This document shows, in pieces, positions 34,780 through 46,555 of a stretch of 64,000 nucleotides of DNA (positions within the stretch are counted from its first letter, which is position 1; each line of letters starts with the position of its first letter). The DNA lies in NCBI GenBank assembly GCA_036244855.1, contig BQKZ01000011.1, positions 185,607 to 249,606 of the forward strand, in the 5' to 3' direction. Origin of the DNA: Temnopleurus reevesii (lineage: Eukaryota; Echinodermata; Echinoidea; Temnopleuroida; Temnopleuridae). Made by a program: the position numbers and the translations under genes. The notes beneath the pieces were generated by a model. The model saw only the letters and a program-made list of their open reading frames with translations, did no database searches and had not been told where the DNA came from.

Positions 34780-36405
34780 GTTCATGCTGTCATGGGAAGT
34801 GTAGGGCCAAGACCTGGTTTGCGATATTTATATTGTAATACAGATTATATTCTTAAGATTGTAGAATGGGTAACTGATGGCGTGTCCCATATTACCCCAC
34901 CATCTCTGGCTACGTCTCGCAACATTCATACTTCAAACATCTTGATATTAAGAAATATGTAACTAACGACGTGTCCCATGTTACCCCAACCATTCCCTGT
35001 GGCCACGTTCCTAGGTAATAAAGTCATGATGAGGCTAGCGTCAGGGCCTGGTTCACGATATTTATATGATGATAATAAAGTCGTGTGGAATAAATTAGAA
35101 TCTAGAAAGGGAGTACCTAGCGGCGTGTTTCATGTACCCCACCCCTTCTCCGTGGCTACGTTCCTAGTTCATAAGACCATGATGAGGCTAAGGCGCCAAG
35201 ACCGGGTTTGCGACATTCATATCATGATAAAAGTCGTATGAGATACATTAGGATCTAGGAGGGGGTAACTGGCGGCGTGTCCCATATTGCCCCACCCAGT
35301 TCCTGTTGATTCGCGTTTATGGCCTGAACAATTTGGGATAGTGTAGGGGTAACTGGTGGCGTGTCCATATTACCCCACCCCTTCCCCGTTGCCACGTTCC
35401 TAGTGCATAAAGACATGATGAGTATAACGTCAAGGCCTGGTTAGCCAAATTAATTTGATAAGATAAGGTGAGATAACATTCATCTGATGTTAAAAATTAT
35501 TTAAAAAAACATCTTGACATTAAGAAATGGGTAACTGGAGGAGTGTCCCATGTCATCCCATTCGCTTCCCGTGGCCACGCCCCTAGTTAATAAAGCCAAG
35601 ATGAGGCTAGCACCAAGACTGGGTATGCGATATACATCTGATGATATAGAAATCGTATGGAATATGTAAGGATCTAGGAGGGGGTACCTTGAGGCGTATC
35701 CCATGCCCTCCCCCCCCCCCCCCCCCCCCCTTTTTCTTAAATTTTTTTTTTTTTTTTCCATTTTTTTTNCGTGTCCCATGTTGCGCCACCCCGTTCCCCC
35801 TGAGAGGCGTTTATGGCCTGAACAACTTGGGATCGTGAAGGGGTAACTGGTAGCGTATCCCGTCTCACCCCACCCGCTTCCCGTGGCCACGTCCCTGGTT
35901 CATAAAGATATGATGAGGCTAGCACCAAGACTGCATGGTTTGCGACATTCATCTGATGATAGAAATCGTATGGAATATGTAAGGATCTAGGAGGGGGTAC
36001 CTAGAGGCGCATCCCATGCCCCCCCCCCTCGTCCTTCGCGATACGTTTATGGTCTAAACAACCTGGAATAGTGCAAGGGTAACTGGTGGTGTTTCCCCCA
36101 CTCCTTCCCGGTGGCTACGCTCCTAATTCATAAAGCCATGATGAGGCTAGCACCAAGACTGGGTTTGCGACATTCATCTGATGATAGAAATCGTAGGATA
36201 GGATCTAGGAGGGGGTACCTAGAGACGTATCCCATCCCCCCCCCCCCCATCCTTCGCGATACGTTTATGGTGTAAACAACCGAGGATAGTGCAAGGGTAA
36301 CCGGTGGTGTTTCCCCCAATCCCTTCCCCGTGGCTACGCTCCTAATTCATAAAGCCATGATGAGGCTATAGAGCCAAGGCCAGGTTCGCGACATTCACAT
36401 GGTAA
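34780..36405. repeat. Two-module tandem array, about 220-240 bp period
   Basis: Long module: GTAACTGG then CGTGTCCCAT, a CCCCACCCCTTCC block, GTGGCCACGTTCCTAG, CATAAAGCCATGATGAGGCT, CCAAGACTGGGTTTGCGACA and GGATCTAGGAGGG (about 140-150 bp). Short module: GTACCTAGAGGCGTATCCCA, a C-run, CTTCGCGATACGTTTATGG, then GAACAACCTGGGATAGTG (about 80 bp). GATGAGGCTA landmarks lie near 35028, 35181, 35599, 35909, 36139 and 36360. The modules alternate most regularly from 35500 on, while the left part is diverged. Open frames here are incidental. Confidence 0.85.
35705..35769. other. C-run, T-run and single N inside the array
   Basis: A C-run (about 35710-35729), T-runs and an N at 35769 replace the normal end of a short module. 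This is probably a misread or collapsed homopolymer region, or a join. Confidence 0.85.
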
Positions 36406-38054
36406 TAATCCCGGGCAGGGGATCATTTTCTCATCTCACTGTATGCTTATGAAATTAGACCAGTCAGTTACGTCAATATCGCTAACGTCAACCTCGTAAA
36501 GATGGCTCGAAAATGACTATAAATTTTCGCAACGGTGTGCTGATAAGGATGAGGATGGGAGCAAATATTGGTAGAGGATATTATCTTTATCGTATACACA
36601 ATATAACCTTAAGGAAAAGTACCGTATTTTCTAAAGTGATGCATAATTTTGGCATAAACAAGGTAGTTTGAATTTTTTGGCATATTGTGGTGGTTCGTTT
36701 TCTGCCCGACTTTTACAAAGTTTCTAATTAAAGGCATAATCAAGCTATATTGATTATTGTTAGGATTGACACATAAATTATTAAAAAAAAAACCTATAAG
36801 ATGATAACAAATCTGATGATAAAACCTACTTTTTAATTATAGTTTAAATCGTAATACGTTATGTGAAACCAAATTGAAAATATTTTCACGTGCAAACATA
36901 TCATTGTCATAGTAACTACTCCGATCTGTCATTTCGGTCTTAAATTCACAGCATTAAATTTGTATTGTGACAACTGCCCTAAAAGGCGCTCCGTCTTATC
37001 TCTTATCTCTAATACAGCTGGTATTTGCTTTGCTGTCGAAGCTTGAGAAATCTATCTTGAAAATGGTAACGCGTATCATTCATTCAATAAACAAACCCGA
37101 TTGCCGTTCAGAACTAGTTTTATCTGACTGTGCTTATTTAGTTTTAGAGAAAGCGACAGCAGATTGTGTAAACTATTTCAGATGATTGAATATAGGTCAG
37201 AAAATAATCAAGATCGAAGGAAGGAAATAAGACGTAAACGATACACGTATAGGGCAAAATAAGAAGATAATACTAAGCAAGAGAAGTAGAGAAACAAGTG
37301 TATACATGAAATAAAGTTCGAATACTGAAACAGATAGTAGTAACAGTTCCCTTTGATGAGAACGCACCTTTGTGGCACGTCGCATTTGTCAAGACTAACG
37401 CAGCCCTGTCCCGTCACGCCCCATTGCCGAGGATAATGTACATTGTATATAGGAAGGTGATGATATAATACGTTTCACAGATAGGTAATATAAAGCAATC
37501 GCATGACTCGGCATTCTATTTGAGAAAGACGTTGACAGGTTGGTGTGACGGGGCATATAAAATTATATCTCGAATTATTCTTTAAGTATTTCATAATCTA
37601 ATATAATTTGTACGGTATAGTTTCAAAGATTTTTTTTCTCGGGAGAACAGGTGTATCTAGATAATTACATAATATATAATTATGTGTATATATTACAGAC
37701 TTTTTATTTTGAATTCAATGTCAACGTCATATATACACGATAATAGCCAACGATTACCTGTCAAAAAATGAATCTATTTTACACTCCCTTTTATAATATT
37801 TATTCATCTATTTATTTGTATTTGATCATATTTCACCATAGTACAAAGATTGGTCTTCCATGGGGCCCTGGTACACATTACAAAATCATGCAGTTGGAAT
37901 GAATAAGAAATAAAAATTTGTAAGGAACATGCTATTCGAACGCTAACATATGAGATTGTCGACGAAAAGCCAAAAGAATTCAACCTTATTACATGTAGCT
38001 AAGCGTTTTCTTACGAATTATTGCTCATTATGAACCATAATATAAAGTTATTGT
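36406..38054. other. Non-coding, no gene recognised
   Basis: AT-rich unique DNA. A 72-codon plus frame at 36967-37185 and minus frames at 37197-37417 have no family resemblance. Confidence 0.55.
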
Positions 38055-38080
38055 ACGCTTGTAACACGTAAGGTATATGC

Positions 38081-38115
38081 TAAGCATACGTTGAACATAC
38101 GCTGAACACACGCTA
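38081..38115. repeat. Short tandem 11-12-mer
   Basis: AGCATACGTTGA, ACATACGCTGA and ACACACGCTAGG form three diverged units in a row. Confidence 0.4.
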
Positions 38116-39188
38116 GGTATACACATGATACACTGGTGATTTGCTGTAAAGAATGACTGCACCATAATGTTGTTAAACACACGTCTACTGTAGATATGAA
38201 CTCATTATTTATATGGAGAGCGATTATCTTCGAATCATGAAAACACTTTTGTATTTCATCTGGCACACAAACTAACCAACACAAGCCTCCATAGTCTTAA
38301 GTACATACTCACACACAGACATACACACATAAACGAATACGCCTTCACCTACCGACATATTAAATGCACATTCTCAATATATTACTGATGAACCTGTATT
38401 CCATTTTTAACACTCTTAAATTACCTTTAAAACTGATCGTGTTTGTTCTAGTCTCCGACCACAGCCTAGTTTTAGACAATGAATAGAGTGTCATGGATTA
38501 GTTGAAGCTATTCTAACATAACTAGTAAAGTCTGATGCAGCATAATATGACATGACAGTAACAAATTCTTACGGTTTTAAAGGATATTGTTGGTGTAGTT
38601 TCCCTTGCCTTCTACTGGAAGTGAAGGGCCGTTTTTTATATTTTTATTTGGTATTTTATGGTGTTTTGGGGAAGTATATCTGTAATGCATGTCTGTTTTT
38701 TTTTTGCTGTTGATCTCTGTTTAATATCAGCAGAAGTCTCTGGATCCGCCCGAGAATAATAAGTATATGCCTTCATTGGGCAGCAATCTCTATATTAATC
38801 CACACCTCTTCTTATATGTCCTCCTATTAATACTAACTACTTAAATAAGTGCCCCGATCATAGGTCTGGGCTTACAGACTACGATCGTTCCAAAGCCCCC
38901 TCCACTTTCATTGAAAAGAACGCGTACAATGAGGAGATGCTCGAATCGAAAGAAGAGCCCCAAAGCAGAACTCATCCCCACTTCCAGTTCGTGTAAATCA
39001 AATATTCACTGTCCTCTCGTGTTATATTCTCCCCATCCCAGAATAGATCCACCAAAGAACAAAAAGGCATCCTAACTCCGCTATAGTCAGATATAGTCAC
39101 ATTCCAATACTACAAAGAGGTCGGTAACACACTTTGCGGCTCATTTAATCTGGCCGGCCAGTATCGGGTATAGGATGAAGCTGTATTT
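38116..39188. other. Non-coding, no gene recognised
   Basis: Unique sequence. About 38840-39060 is GC-richer than average but has no supportable exon. Confidence 0.55.
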
Positions 39189-39372
39189 CGGAGTCTTCTT
39201 AACCCCAAAACAGGAGAATTACAGAATATGGGCATTATCCATAGACCACCTGGTTGTTTTGCGTTGCTTTCATAATCATGCAGAGATGCTGACCATTCCA
39301 GAATATGCATGAGGTCAAAATGTGAATATGAACAAAGCAACAGAACAATTGAGAGTAAACAGAGCAGCAATC
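39189..39372. repeat. Diverged direct duplication, copy 1
   Basis: CTTAACCCCAAAACAGGAGA, CCATAGACCACCTGG, TTTTGCGTTGCTTTCATAAT, CATGCAGAGATGCT and AACAGAACAATTGA recur in the same order at 39686-39872, with roughly a dozen or more substitutions. Confidence 0.85.
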
Positions 39373-39475
39373 TCACTTTTTAAGATATAATGGAACATGG
39401 TATAAAGAACATTACATCAAACTTATCAAAAATATACATGAATACAGCAGATTGCAATCAGTCAAGGGCCCTATC
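39373..39475. other. Unique spacer between duplication and family G element
   Basis: Short AT-rich stretch, nothing supported. Confidence 0.4.
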
Positions 39476-39684
39476 ACATTAAAAGTCGCGTTTATACGCA
39501 GCTCTCAACATTAAACGCAAGTCCTAAATACGCGCTCCTGATCGTTCGGTATTTATCTAATGGGGCTTTTACACTGCGCGTATTCGTCGATTACGTACAG
39601 TTACGTACAGTTGCGTACAGATGCGGAGAGATACGCAACTGTACGCAACAATGCGCGATTTATCCGCAACTGTAAGCAAGTCTC
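39476..39684. mobile_element. Foldback-type element family G, copy 2, cut by N
   Basis: The left portion (39480-39575) aligns with the family G copy at 23688. The following part has repeated TACGTACAGTT words and an inverted pair CAGTTGCGTA / TACGCAACTG around 39607-39650, rich in CpG. The element ends at a single N (39685), so its right side may be missing from the assembly. Confidence 0.55.
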
Positions 39685-39685
39685 N
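39685..39685. other. Single N (probable join)
   Basis: The N lies exactly where copy 2 of the 39189 duplication starts, the same kind of arrangement as at 31369. Confidence 0.85.
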
Positions 39686-39872
39686 CGGAATCCTCTTAAC
39701 CCCAAAACAAGAGAATTACAGAATATGAGCGTTATCCATAGACCACCTGGATGTTTTGCGTTGCTTTCATAATCATGCAGAGATGCTAACCGTTCCAGAA
39801 TATGCATGATGTTCCAATTTAAATGTGAACAATGCAACAGAACAATTGACAGTAAACATAACAGCAATGACA
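39686..39872. repeat. Diverged direct duplication, copy 2
   Basis: Partner of 39189-39372, starting immediately after the N. The divergence is higher than for the 472-bp duplication, so a real older duplication or strongly different haplotypes are both possible. Confidence 0.85.
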
Positions 39873-41304
39873 GTAATCCTAGCCTTTTATTCGTGGTGAA
39901 AGTATTTAATGTACATGAAAATACACCTCGCGCTTATTCCGGAAAGGTTGGTATCTCTGATAATTTTATTTATAAGTTGAGTTCTTCTCATTTCATGTAA
40001 AAATCAATGGATCTAGCCTAGTTTGCAAGCACATACCCTAGACTTTCGGTGTGTGCATGTGCAGATCATGATACGGGTATGCATATTCACTACATCACAC
40101 ACATACAGCATTGGTCTACCCTTCAGGCACACAATGCATACCCTGTATCACTCTCTGTGTGTACGCACAACGAAACCCAAGGGTCTGTTCTGGCAGACTA
40201 GATCTAGCCCGCATCTAGGTTTGCCTAATGTATGAATACACAGTTTCAAATCCTTGCATTTTGAAACGGGTCGGATCATGATAACGCACCCTTCTCAATT
40301 TTCAAATTTATGAATTGTTGAGAGTAACGAGCTTGTTTTAAATGTTTGAAATGTTTTTGTACATTTGTCAGAGTTCAAATAAGGTTAAAAGCGAAAATAA
40401 GCGGACTCACAGTAGCTCTTTTAATAATGACCATTGTTGAAATAGCACTTAAAATTCTACAACAATAAGATAATATTTCCTTTCAGATATTCAGTTGTAA
40501 TAGACTAAAAAAGATAAATAATGCAGACAAACTAAATGTTGGCAATGTGCTTCATTTCTAATGGATCATATTCTTGATAACTTTTAGCTGATTACTAAAT
40601 TAATGTTGCATTCTAGTATGTTTTGCTGCTATATTTTCTAATACTGCAAGGGATAAAATATACAAGATTCTGTTCAGCCGATACTTTTCTTTGTATTTTA
40701 TATCATTAATGCATCGCTAACTACTTCCCATATATTTGTTTACATTGTTTTCTTAATTGCTACAAACTCATTTCTTAGAATTCATAATGCTGTATAGAGA
40801 CACGGTATTGAGACGGAATGAACTGCCGGCCAATGACCTAATGTGCGTCGATTCAAAATTAATCTAAACATTATTACGTTTTTTTTAAAGTGATTGCTCA
40901 TTACTATTTACACTATTTTCATAATTACGATAGCTATTACGGTATGACATGGGGGCCGGGTGAAAGGAAGTGATATGCTGTTAAACATACGAGAGAGACC
41001 CACAATGGGATTGAACGATGCTCCTTAATTGCCAGAGATACAATATTGATTTCTTTCATATTGCACGTATGGGTGGGGATGTTAAGTAATTTAGTAATAC
41101 GCATCGACGAAGAACATTTTACAAGAACATACAGTGCTTTTTATCTTTCTGCATACATTCATTTCCAAGTGAGGAAATGAACCAAAGGATGAAATAAAAT
41201 AATACATGGTTTCACTTCATGAAAAAAGCTTGCTTTTGCCTTGTGCACCCTTTTTTCACCTATAATATGACGCTTCTTATCTCCGAACCTTATCTTTTTC
41301 CCCT

Positions 41305-41308
<4 letters not shown>
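39873..41308. other. Non-coding, no gene recognised
   Basis: AT-rich unique sequence. No supported feature. Confidence 0.55.
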
Positions 41309-41345
<37 letters not shown>

Positions 41346-41484
41346 AAACTTTTTCTCTTCCATTTCTTTTAGATTTACCTCTCCTTCTCTCTAAATATAT
41401 CTTTCTATTTCTATTTGTGGTTCCTCTCTATTTTCCATTACTTATAGGCGCTTGTCTTCCCTTTTTAGTCTATGTGTATCATGT

Positions 41485-41552
<68 letters not shown>

Positions 41553-41579
41553 CCTCTCTCTCTCTCTCTCCCTCTTCTT
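41309..41579. repeat. Two (CT)n microsatellites
   Basis: CT runs at 41309-41342 and 41490-41579, separated by pyrimidine-rich DNA. The Leu/Ser frames across them are repeat products. Confidence 0.95.
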
Positions 41580-44500
41580 TCTTCCTCTCAATATACATTC
41601 CACCCAGACACTTATCGGTGTCGGCGCACTCACTTACCCCCAGCCGCCCTCAATCGCTCCCAAATGACACCCTCTCTCCGGCCAGCCGCGCATGATTAAA
41701 CCCGCAATACAACTGGAATATTATCACAGGCGTTTCCTATGTATTACATTTGACTCTTCTTCCAATACCACTTGGCTGAGACTTCGGGGGTCTTTGACAC
41801 CGAGCAGAGAGCGTTACAGTACATTATTATGGAATGGGTTCAAGTGAGACAGATTGAAATGAAAAGCTCACGAAATCGGAGAAGGGTAAAGCGGGGAGGA
41901 GTATAATTTTACTGGATACTTGTGAAAAATAAACGAGCTATAATGCGTGCAATTTAGTAACAACATATCAAGTAAAGAAATAATTCCAGAAAATGTATGA
42001 ATTACTTTAGATTTATCCTGGCCATCCGCTCTCCCCAAAATTACATTTTAAGATACTATTCAGGGTTGGGGACAAAATTTTCGCAAAACTTTTGCCAAAT
42101 TATTTTAGGAGAATAGATTACTTCGTAGTCCATTGCCATCTCTATTGGTCATCTCTAAAGTGCACCACACTTTAGAATAATTCCTTGCCGGAAAACAAAC
42201 CTAATCTCAATCCTTGGATTGAATACACAAATGGTGACAATTTTGAAGACGTTCTTGTTTCGATGGGACCAGGGAGATGAATATCTACAACATCTTCCCC
42301 GATGAAACAGAATAATTCTGATTTCTTTTTATTAATATTTATACTGACACACTCTAGGTCACATGCTTGTATTTGACATCACTTAAACCTGCATGGTAAA
42401 TTGGTCGTGAATGTAAATGCAATCGCATTATTGATACAAAACTAGGAATTATAGTAGCCCAATATCATTTAAACACGGTTATTGCTCTTTTTCTTCAGGA
42501 ATGTGCCAAAACGATCCATTTTTGTCTTCACCCAACAACTTTGGAAATGGTTTTGAAATATACGAAAACATGATGTGATATGACCCCTTATTGCCCCTTT
42601 GAAGCCGATGTAGAACTGTGTGAAAATGGGAAGTTATTCTAATGCCATTGGAAAGTGACGTTTTGCGGGAATGATTGTTAGATGATGACAATAATCTTGA
42701 CTGCCAGCAAAGCAATCAGACGGATAAAACTCACTTCCAGCCTCGTTTCCTCCCCACAAAAACCAATCCATTCAATTTCAAATTAGCTGGGGTGTCGGGC
42801 TAACAAATGGAAAGGCAAACCAGCCCCTAAGGCAGGCGAATGTTTCCATTCAACTCGCCTGGCGAGTCTTTGAAAAATTGATGAGACTGAAATTCGATGT
42901 AGAAAAGCCTCTTCTCGTGCACTGCATAACTGAGGATAACTTAATCAATTACAGCCTAGTATGGGTGATTGATTATTTTCTTCGGAGGCTCGAAATTAAA
43001 TTCCCCTAAGGCTTGGTTTATGTTGCGAGAAGGGTTTGAACATTTCTCAAACATAGAATGATCCCCACACCCTTCCCCCTTTCTTTTTCCGCTTTCCTGC
43101 TTTCCCCGCAAGTATAATTGCCGCGAAGTGGGATCCCGCACATACACGCAAACTTTGCACTGTTATTTGTTTTATGGCGATCAAATACCTGCTAATTAAT
43201 TTGTTTCGGGGTTTTCGGCGTGCCTTTTCTCTTTGCGTGCGACCTGCAGGATCTCTCCTAGCCTAAAGACAACTGTCTCACTTTATGTTGTAATAGATCA
43301 TTTCCAATATATATGTAAATTGTGTGTAAGCAGAGGAGACAAATATTTCTCTTGACGACGATTCTACAAGGCTCCAAAACATTTGCTCTAGATTTGACCT
43401 TTTAAATATATATATTAAATCGAATTTTTCCAACATTTGCTCTAGATATTCCTCTGTTCAGCACGAAACACAAATTTCCAATGCACAACATATTAGACCA
43501 AGGATATAATGACGTTGTGAACAAATTTATATAATGAAGGAAACAATTAAAAAAGGCTAAACTATACAACAATATATAAATTTAGAACATTAAATGTCGT
43601 CAAGAAAACACAAGACAATTTCAATTTCTTAAATTTACCGTGGCACTAATTCATCATAAGATAATATGCCAACACAAATAAACTTGATTTATAATTTGGC
43701 TTATGTGAATTGATAAATTTATCCTTGATTTAATGGAAAATATGAGGAACTTTATGAGTCATTTTAACTCACCCACAATGCTCCCCCTAAATTAAATCTT
43801 TTTAAAGAAAAAAAACGTGTTTGGAGTTATAAACATAGCCCCCCCCCCACACACACACACACCCACAAAAAACCCGACATTGCAAATTCAATATAGAATC
43901 TGATCCAGTAGCATTAGAAAAAATCTACTTTACACGCGCCATAATCGTCGCATTACACGCACGCTATCACGAAAACACCTCCTTCCCAAATTATCGGTCG
44001 ATCGATTAATTCATACAGAATATAATCACGTGACCTAGAAACTGTCTCGCATAGATCTTGCTTTTGCTTGACCTAGAAGCTGGCGGGCCAAAAAAATATG
44101 TGAATTGCTTCCGGGACAATTGCGGCACTTCCGAACTGAAATCGAGCAACAACAGATTTGAGCGCATAATTAGATATCATACGCATTTTTGTAATGAATA
44201 CTGTGTATACGAATCTCTTATCGAAACACAAGGTGATAGAAGAACGATATATTATTCTTTTTATTCATCATAATTTTCATCAAATAACATAGAATGAAAT
44301 CTATTTCATGGGACTACAATGAATTGTCCAAATATCTTATTGCAATTATTGATTGCAGTATCTGCTGGAGCTTTTGGATACTAATTCTAGATCGTTTTTT
44401 ATATTCCAAGTGCTTTTCATCTTGCTCAAAATGTTTCAGTGATGATTTTATGGTTTTTGTTGTATGACTGCCAATATTCTGTTATTTCTTTTAAATCAAT

Positions 44501-44884
44501 TGCTTCTTTATGTACGTTATTCTTAGATTTATTAAAATTAAAAAATGATACGGTAAATAATGGACGTGTAAAATATTAATCTCAACTCAAATTCTGTTTA
44601 TGTGGATGATATGTTAACCTGGGAAATTCTGAGTCAGTATTCATAAACCATAGTAGGGTGCAGAACGGAACGTGTTTGTTTCGGTTAGTTGACTGAGCGA
44701 AGAGGAAAGCCATTAAAGAAATGGTCCGTAATAAGAATATGACTGGAGTATGTATTTTTGATTTGCCTCCACCGCCACTCCAGTTACGCATATTTGCACC
44801 TGGGGCCAGGCCGAGATTGTTTCTAGATGTGTGCTTGCTTCCTCGTATTTGTCTATCATAGGTAGCAGAGAGTTGGGAGATGTG
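41580..44884. other. Non-coding, no gene recognised
   Basis: Over 3 kb without supportable genes or clear dispersed repeats. About 42720-43260 is high-complexity and includes CAACTCGCCTGGCGAGT, a near-palindrome around 42858. A C-run followed by a CA run lies at about 43840-43864. Confidence 0.55.
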
Positions 44885-44903
44885 GATGGGGAAATAGAAA
44901 GAT

Positions 44904-44964
<61 letters not shown>

Positions 44965-45125
44965 GAGAAGAGAGGGGGTGGAAAGAGAGGGGGGGGGAGA
45001 GAGATGGAGACAGAGAAGGGTAGACAGAGAGATGGATAGAGAGAGATAGGGATGGTGGAGAGAGAGAACAAAAAGAGAGAGTAAGAGAGATATTGAGACG
45101 TTAGAGAGTGGAAAGGAGGAACACA
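44885..45125. repeat. (GA)n and polypurine tract
   Basis: Perfect GA run of about 25 units, then mixed GAGG/GAGA to about 45125. Minus-strand Ser/Leu frames of up to 148 codons are repeat products. Confidence 0.95.
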
Positions 45126-45969
45126 AAGGGCAACAATGTATCAATGTTAGTTCTTTCATGTCTTCAAATGTGAATCAGATACGAGTTAGATCAACCAGAC
45201 TTCTAATAACGTTGTGTTCATACAGCATACCAATGAATAAAAAATGATTTTTTCGGAGGGATCTGGTGTAAAGCATTAACTGTATCCACCGCTTATCTTT
45301 ATATTTGTCCCCATCATATATTCTCATTCTCTCCCCTCTCTATCTATCTCTGTCTGTCGCTATATCTCCCTATTCCCTGTCTCACGCTCTCTCTCTCCCT
45401 TTCTCTGTACCCATCTCATAACTAACCATGTTTCTCCTTCGAGGAACGAAATGTCACAACTCGCAGTCATTTCCTAAGAGAAATCACAAGTTATGAGTTT
45501 ATCATCCTACCGTACCGTTTCCTCCTGTACAGAAGGAGCCCCGAGAGAGGCGTTGGAAATGACAGCCATTCCCCTAGCCACCCTTCCTAATTTAACCAAG
45601 ATTTGATTATTGGCATGTTTTGTTGGCATTAATATGTAGCTCCGGTCTGTTACTACACCGCAGATTCACCTTTATTTCGCGGTGATTTTTTCTCTCGCAT
45701 TTGAGGTCTATACCAATCTGCAAAGGTTTGATATTGCATGCATCAGAATGGATAATCACCCAGTGCTTGCATTTTACTTAAATTTATCATGAACGTATTC
45801 GCAAGTTTAGTTGTTAAATAAATCTCTTTGATTCTTTTTTTTTGCGGAAAACAAGTGAAAAGAATGTTTAAAAAAATCAAGCAAAATCACATTTTATAGT
45901 TTTCCTTTATCAAATATTTGAACCATGTAAGCACTTTTAGGCAATATAGCACTAGTCAAATTCTAACCA
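45126..45969. other. Non-coding with polypyrimidine tract
   Basis: A CT-rich stretch at about 45318-45410 lies about 200 bp after the GA tract, giving opposed purine and pyrimidine blocks. No gene recognised. Confidence 0.55.
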
Positions 45970-46160
45970 CTGATCATTCTTAGAACACGATATAAACTAT
46001 TTCGGTAAAACAAAGTGGGTCATAAGAAATAGATCCGTACGCCGTGTATTCAACTGTGCGGACACAACAATCCGATTTGAATAGTATTGCAAAGGACCTT
46101 GAATTGGCGTTCGACTTAATTTTACGGAAATAGTTGATATCATGTTAAAGATATCAGTCA
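45970..46160. mobile_element. Foldback element family E, copy 2
   Basis: The arms AACACGATATAAACTATTTC and GGAAATAGTTGATATCATGT are inverted. The centre TGTATTCAACTGTGCGGACA followed by CAACA is the reverse complement of the centre of the 2153 copy, so the two copies lie in opposite orientation. More decayed than copy 1. Confidence 0.75.
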
Positions 46161-46480
46161 GGAAAATCACGTTAAGTATAGGAAATTTTCCATTTCCTAA
46201 AGTTGGCTTGACAAAAAATACTATAGACTATTTTCAAAATGGGTTCGTTAATCAAAAGAAACTGTTAGAAGGAACTTTATAATCAAATTTACAATATCAT
46301 CGTATCTCATTGATAAAGTGCGCGAACGTCATCACATTGGCCCGTGTGATTAGAATGGCCTTCTAAAGACAAAGCCCGTGTTCCATTAATATGTTAACTT
46401 ATTTGTTTGTAATACATATATTCTCATTCTGTTATTTCTATACATGTATGTATTTGTTTGCCTGTTCTGTATTTCTTCTA
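46161..46480. other. Non-coding, no gene recognised
   Basis: AT-rich spacer between the foldback element and a SINE/LINE tail. Confidence 0.5.
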
Positions 46481-46555
46481 ACTTCCTCAAAATGCGCTCT
46501 AAATCTTACGAAAGGCGCTGTATAAATACAAATTATTGTTATATTGTTATTATCG
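46481..46555 (+). mobile_element. SINE or LINE 3' tail fragment
   Basis: AAATGCGCTCTAAATCTTAC, GAAAGGCGCTGTATAAATAC and then TTATTGTTATATTGTTATTAT form the typical 3' end shared by tRNA-derived SINEs and their partner LINEs. Upstream sequence shows no recognisable body. Confidence 0.6.

Noticed and set aside
44713..45159. 148-codon minus-strand frame
   Set aside because: Its centre is the (GA)n tract read as Ser/Leu, and the ends have no family resemblance.
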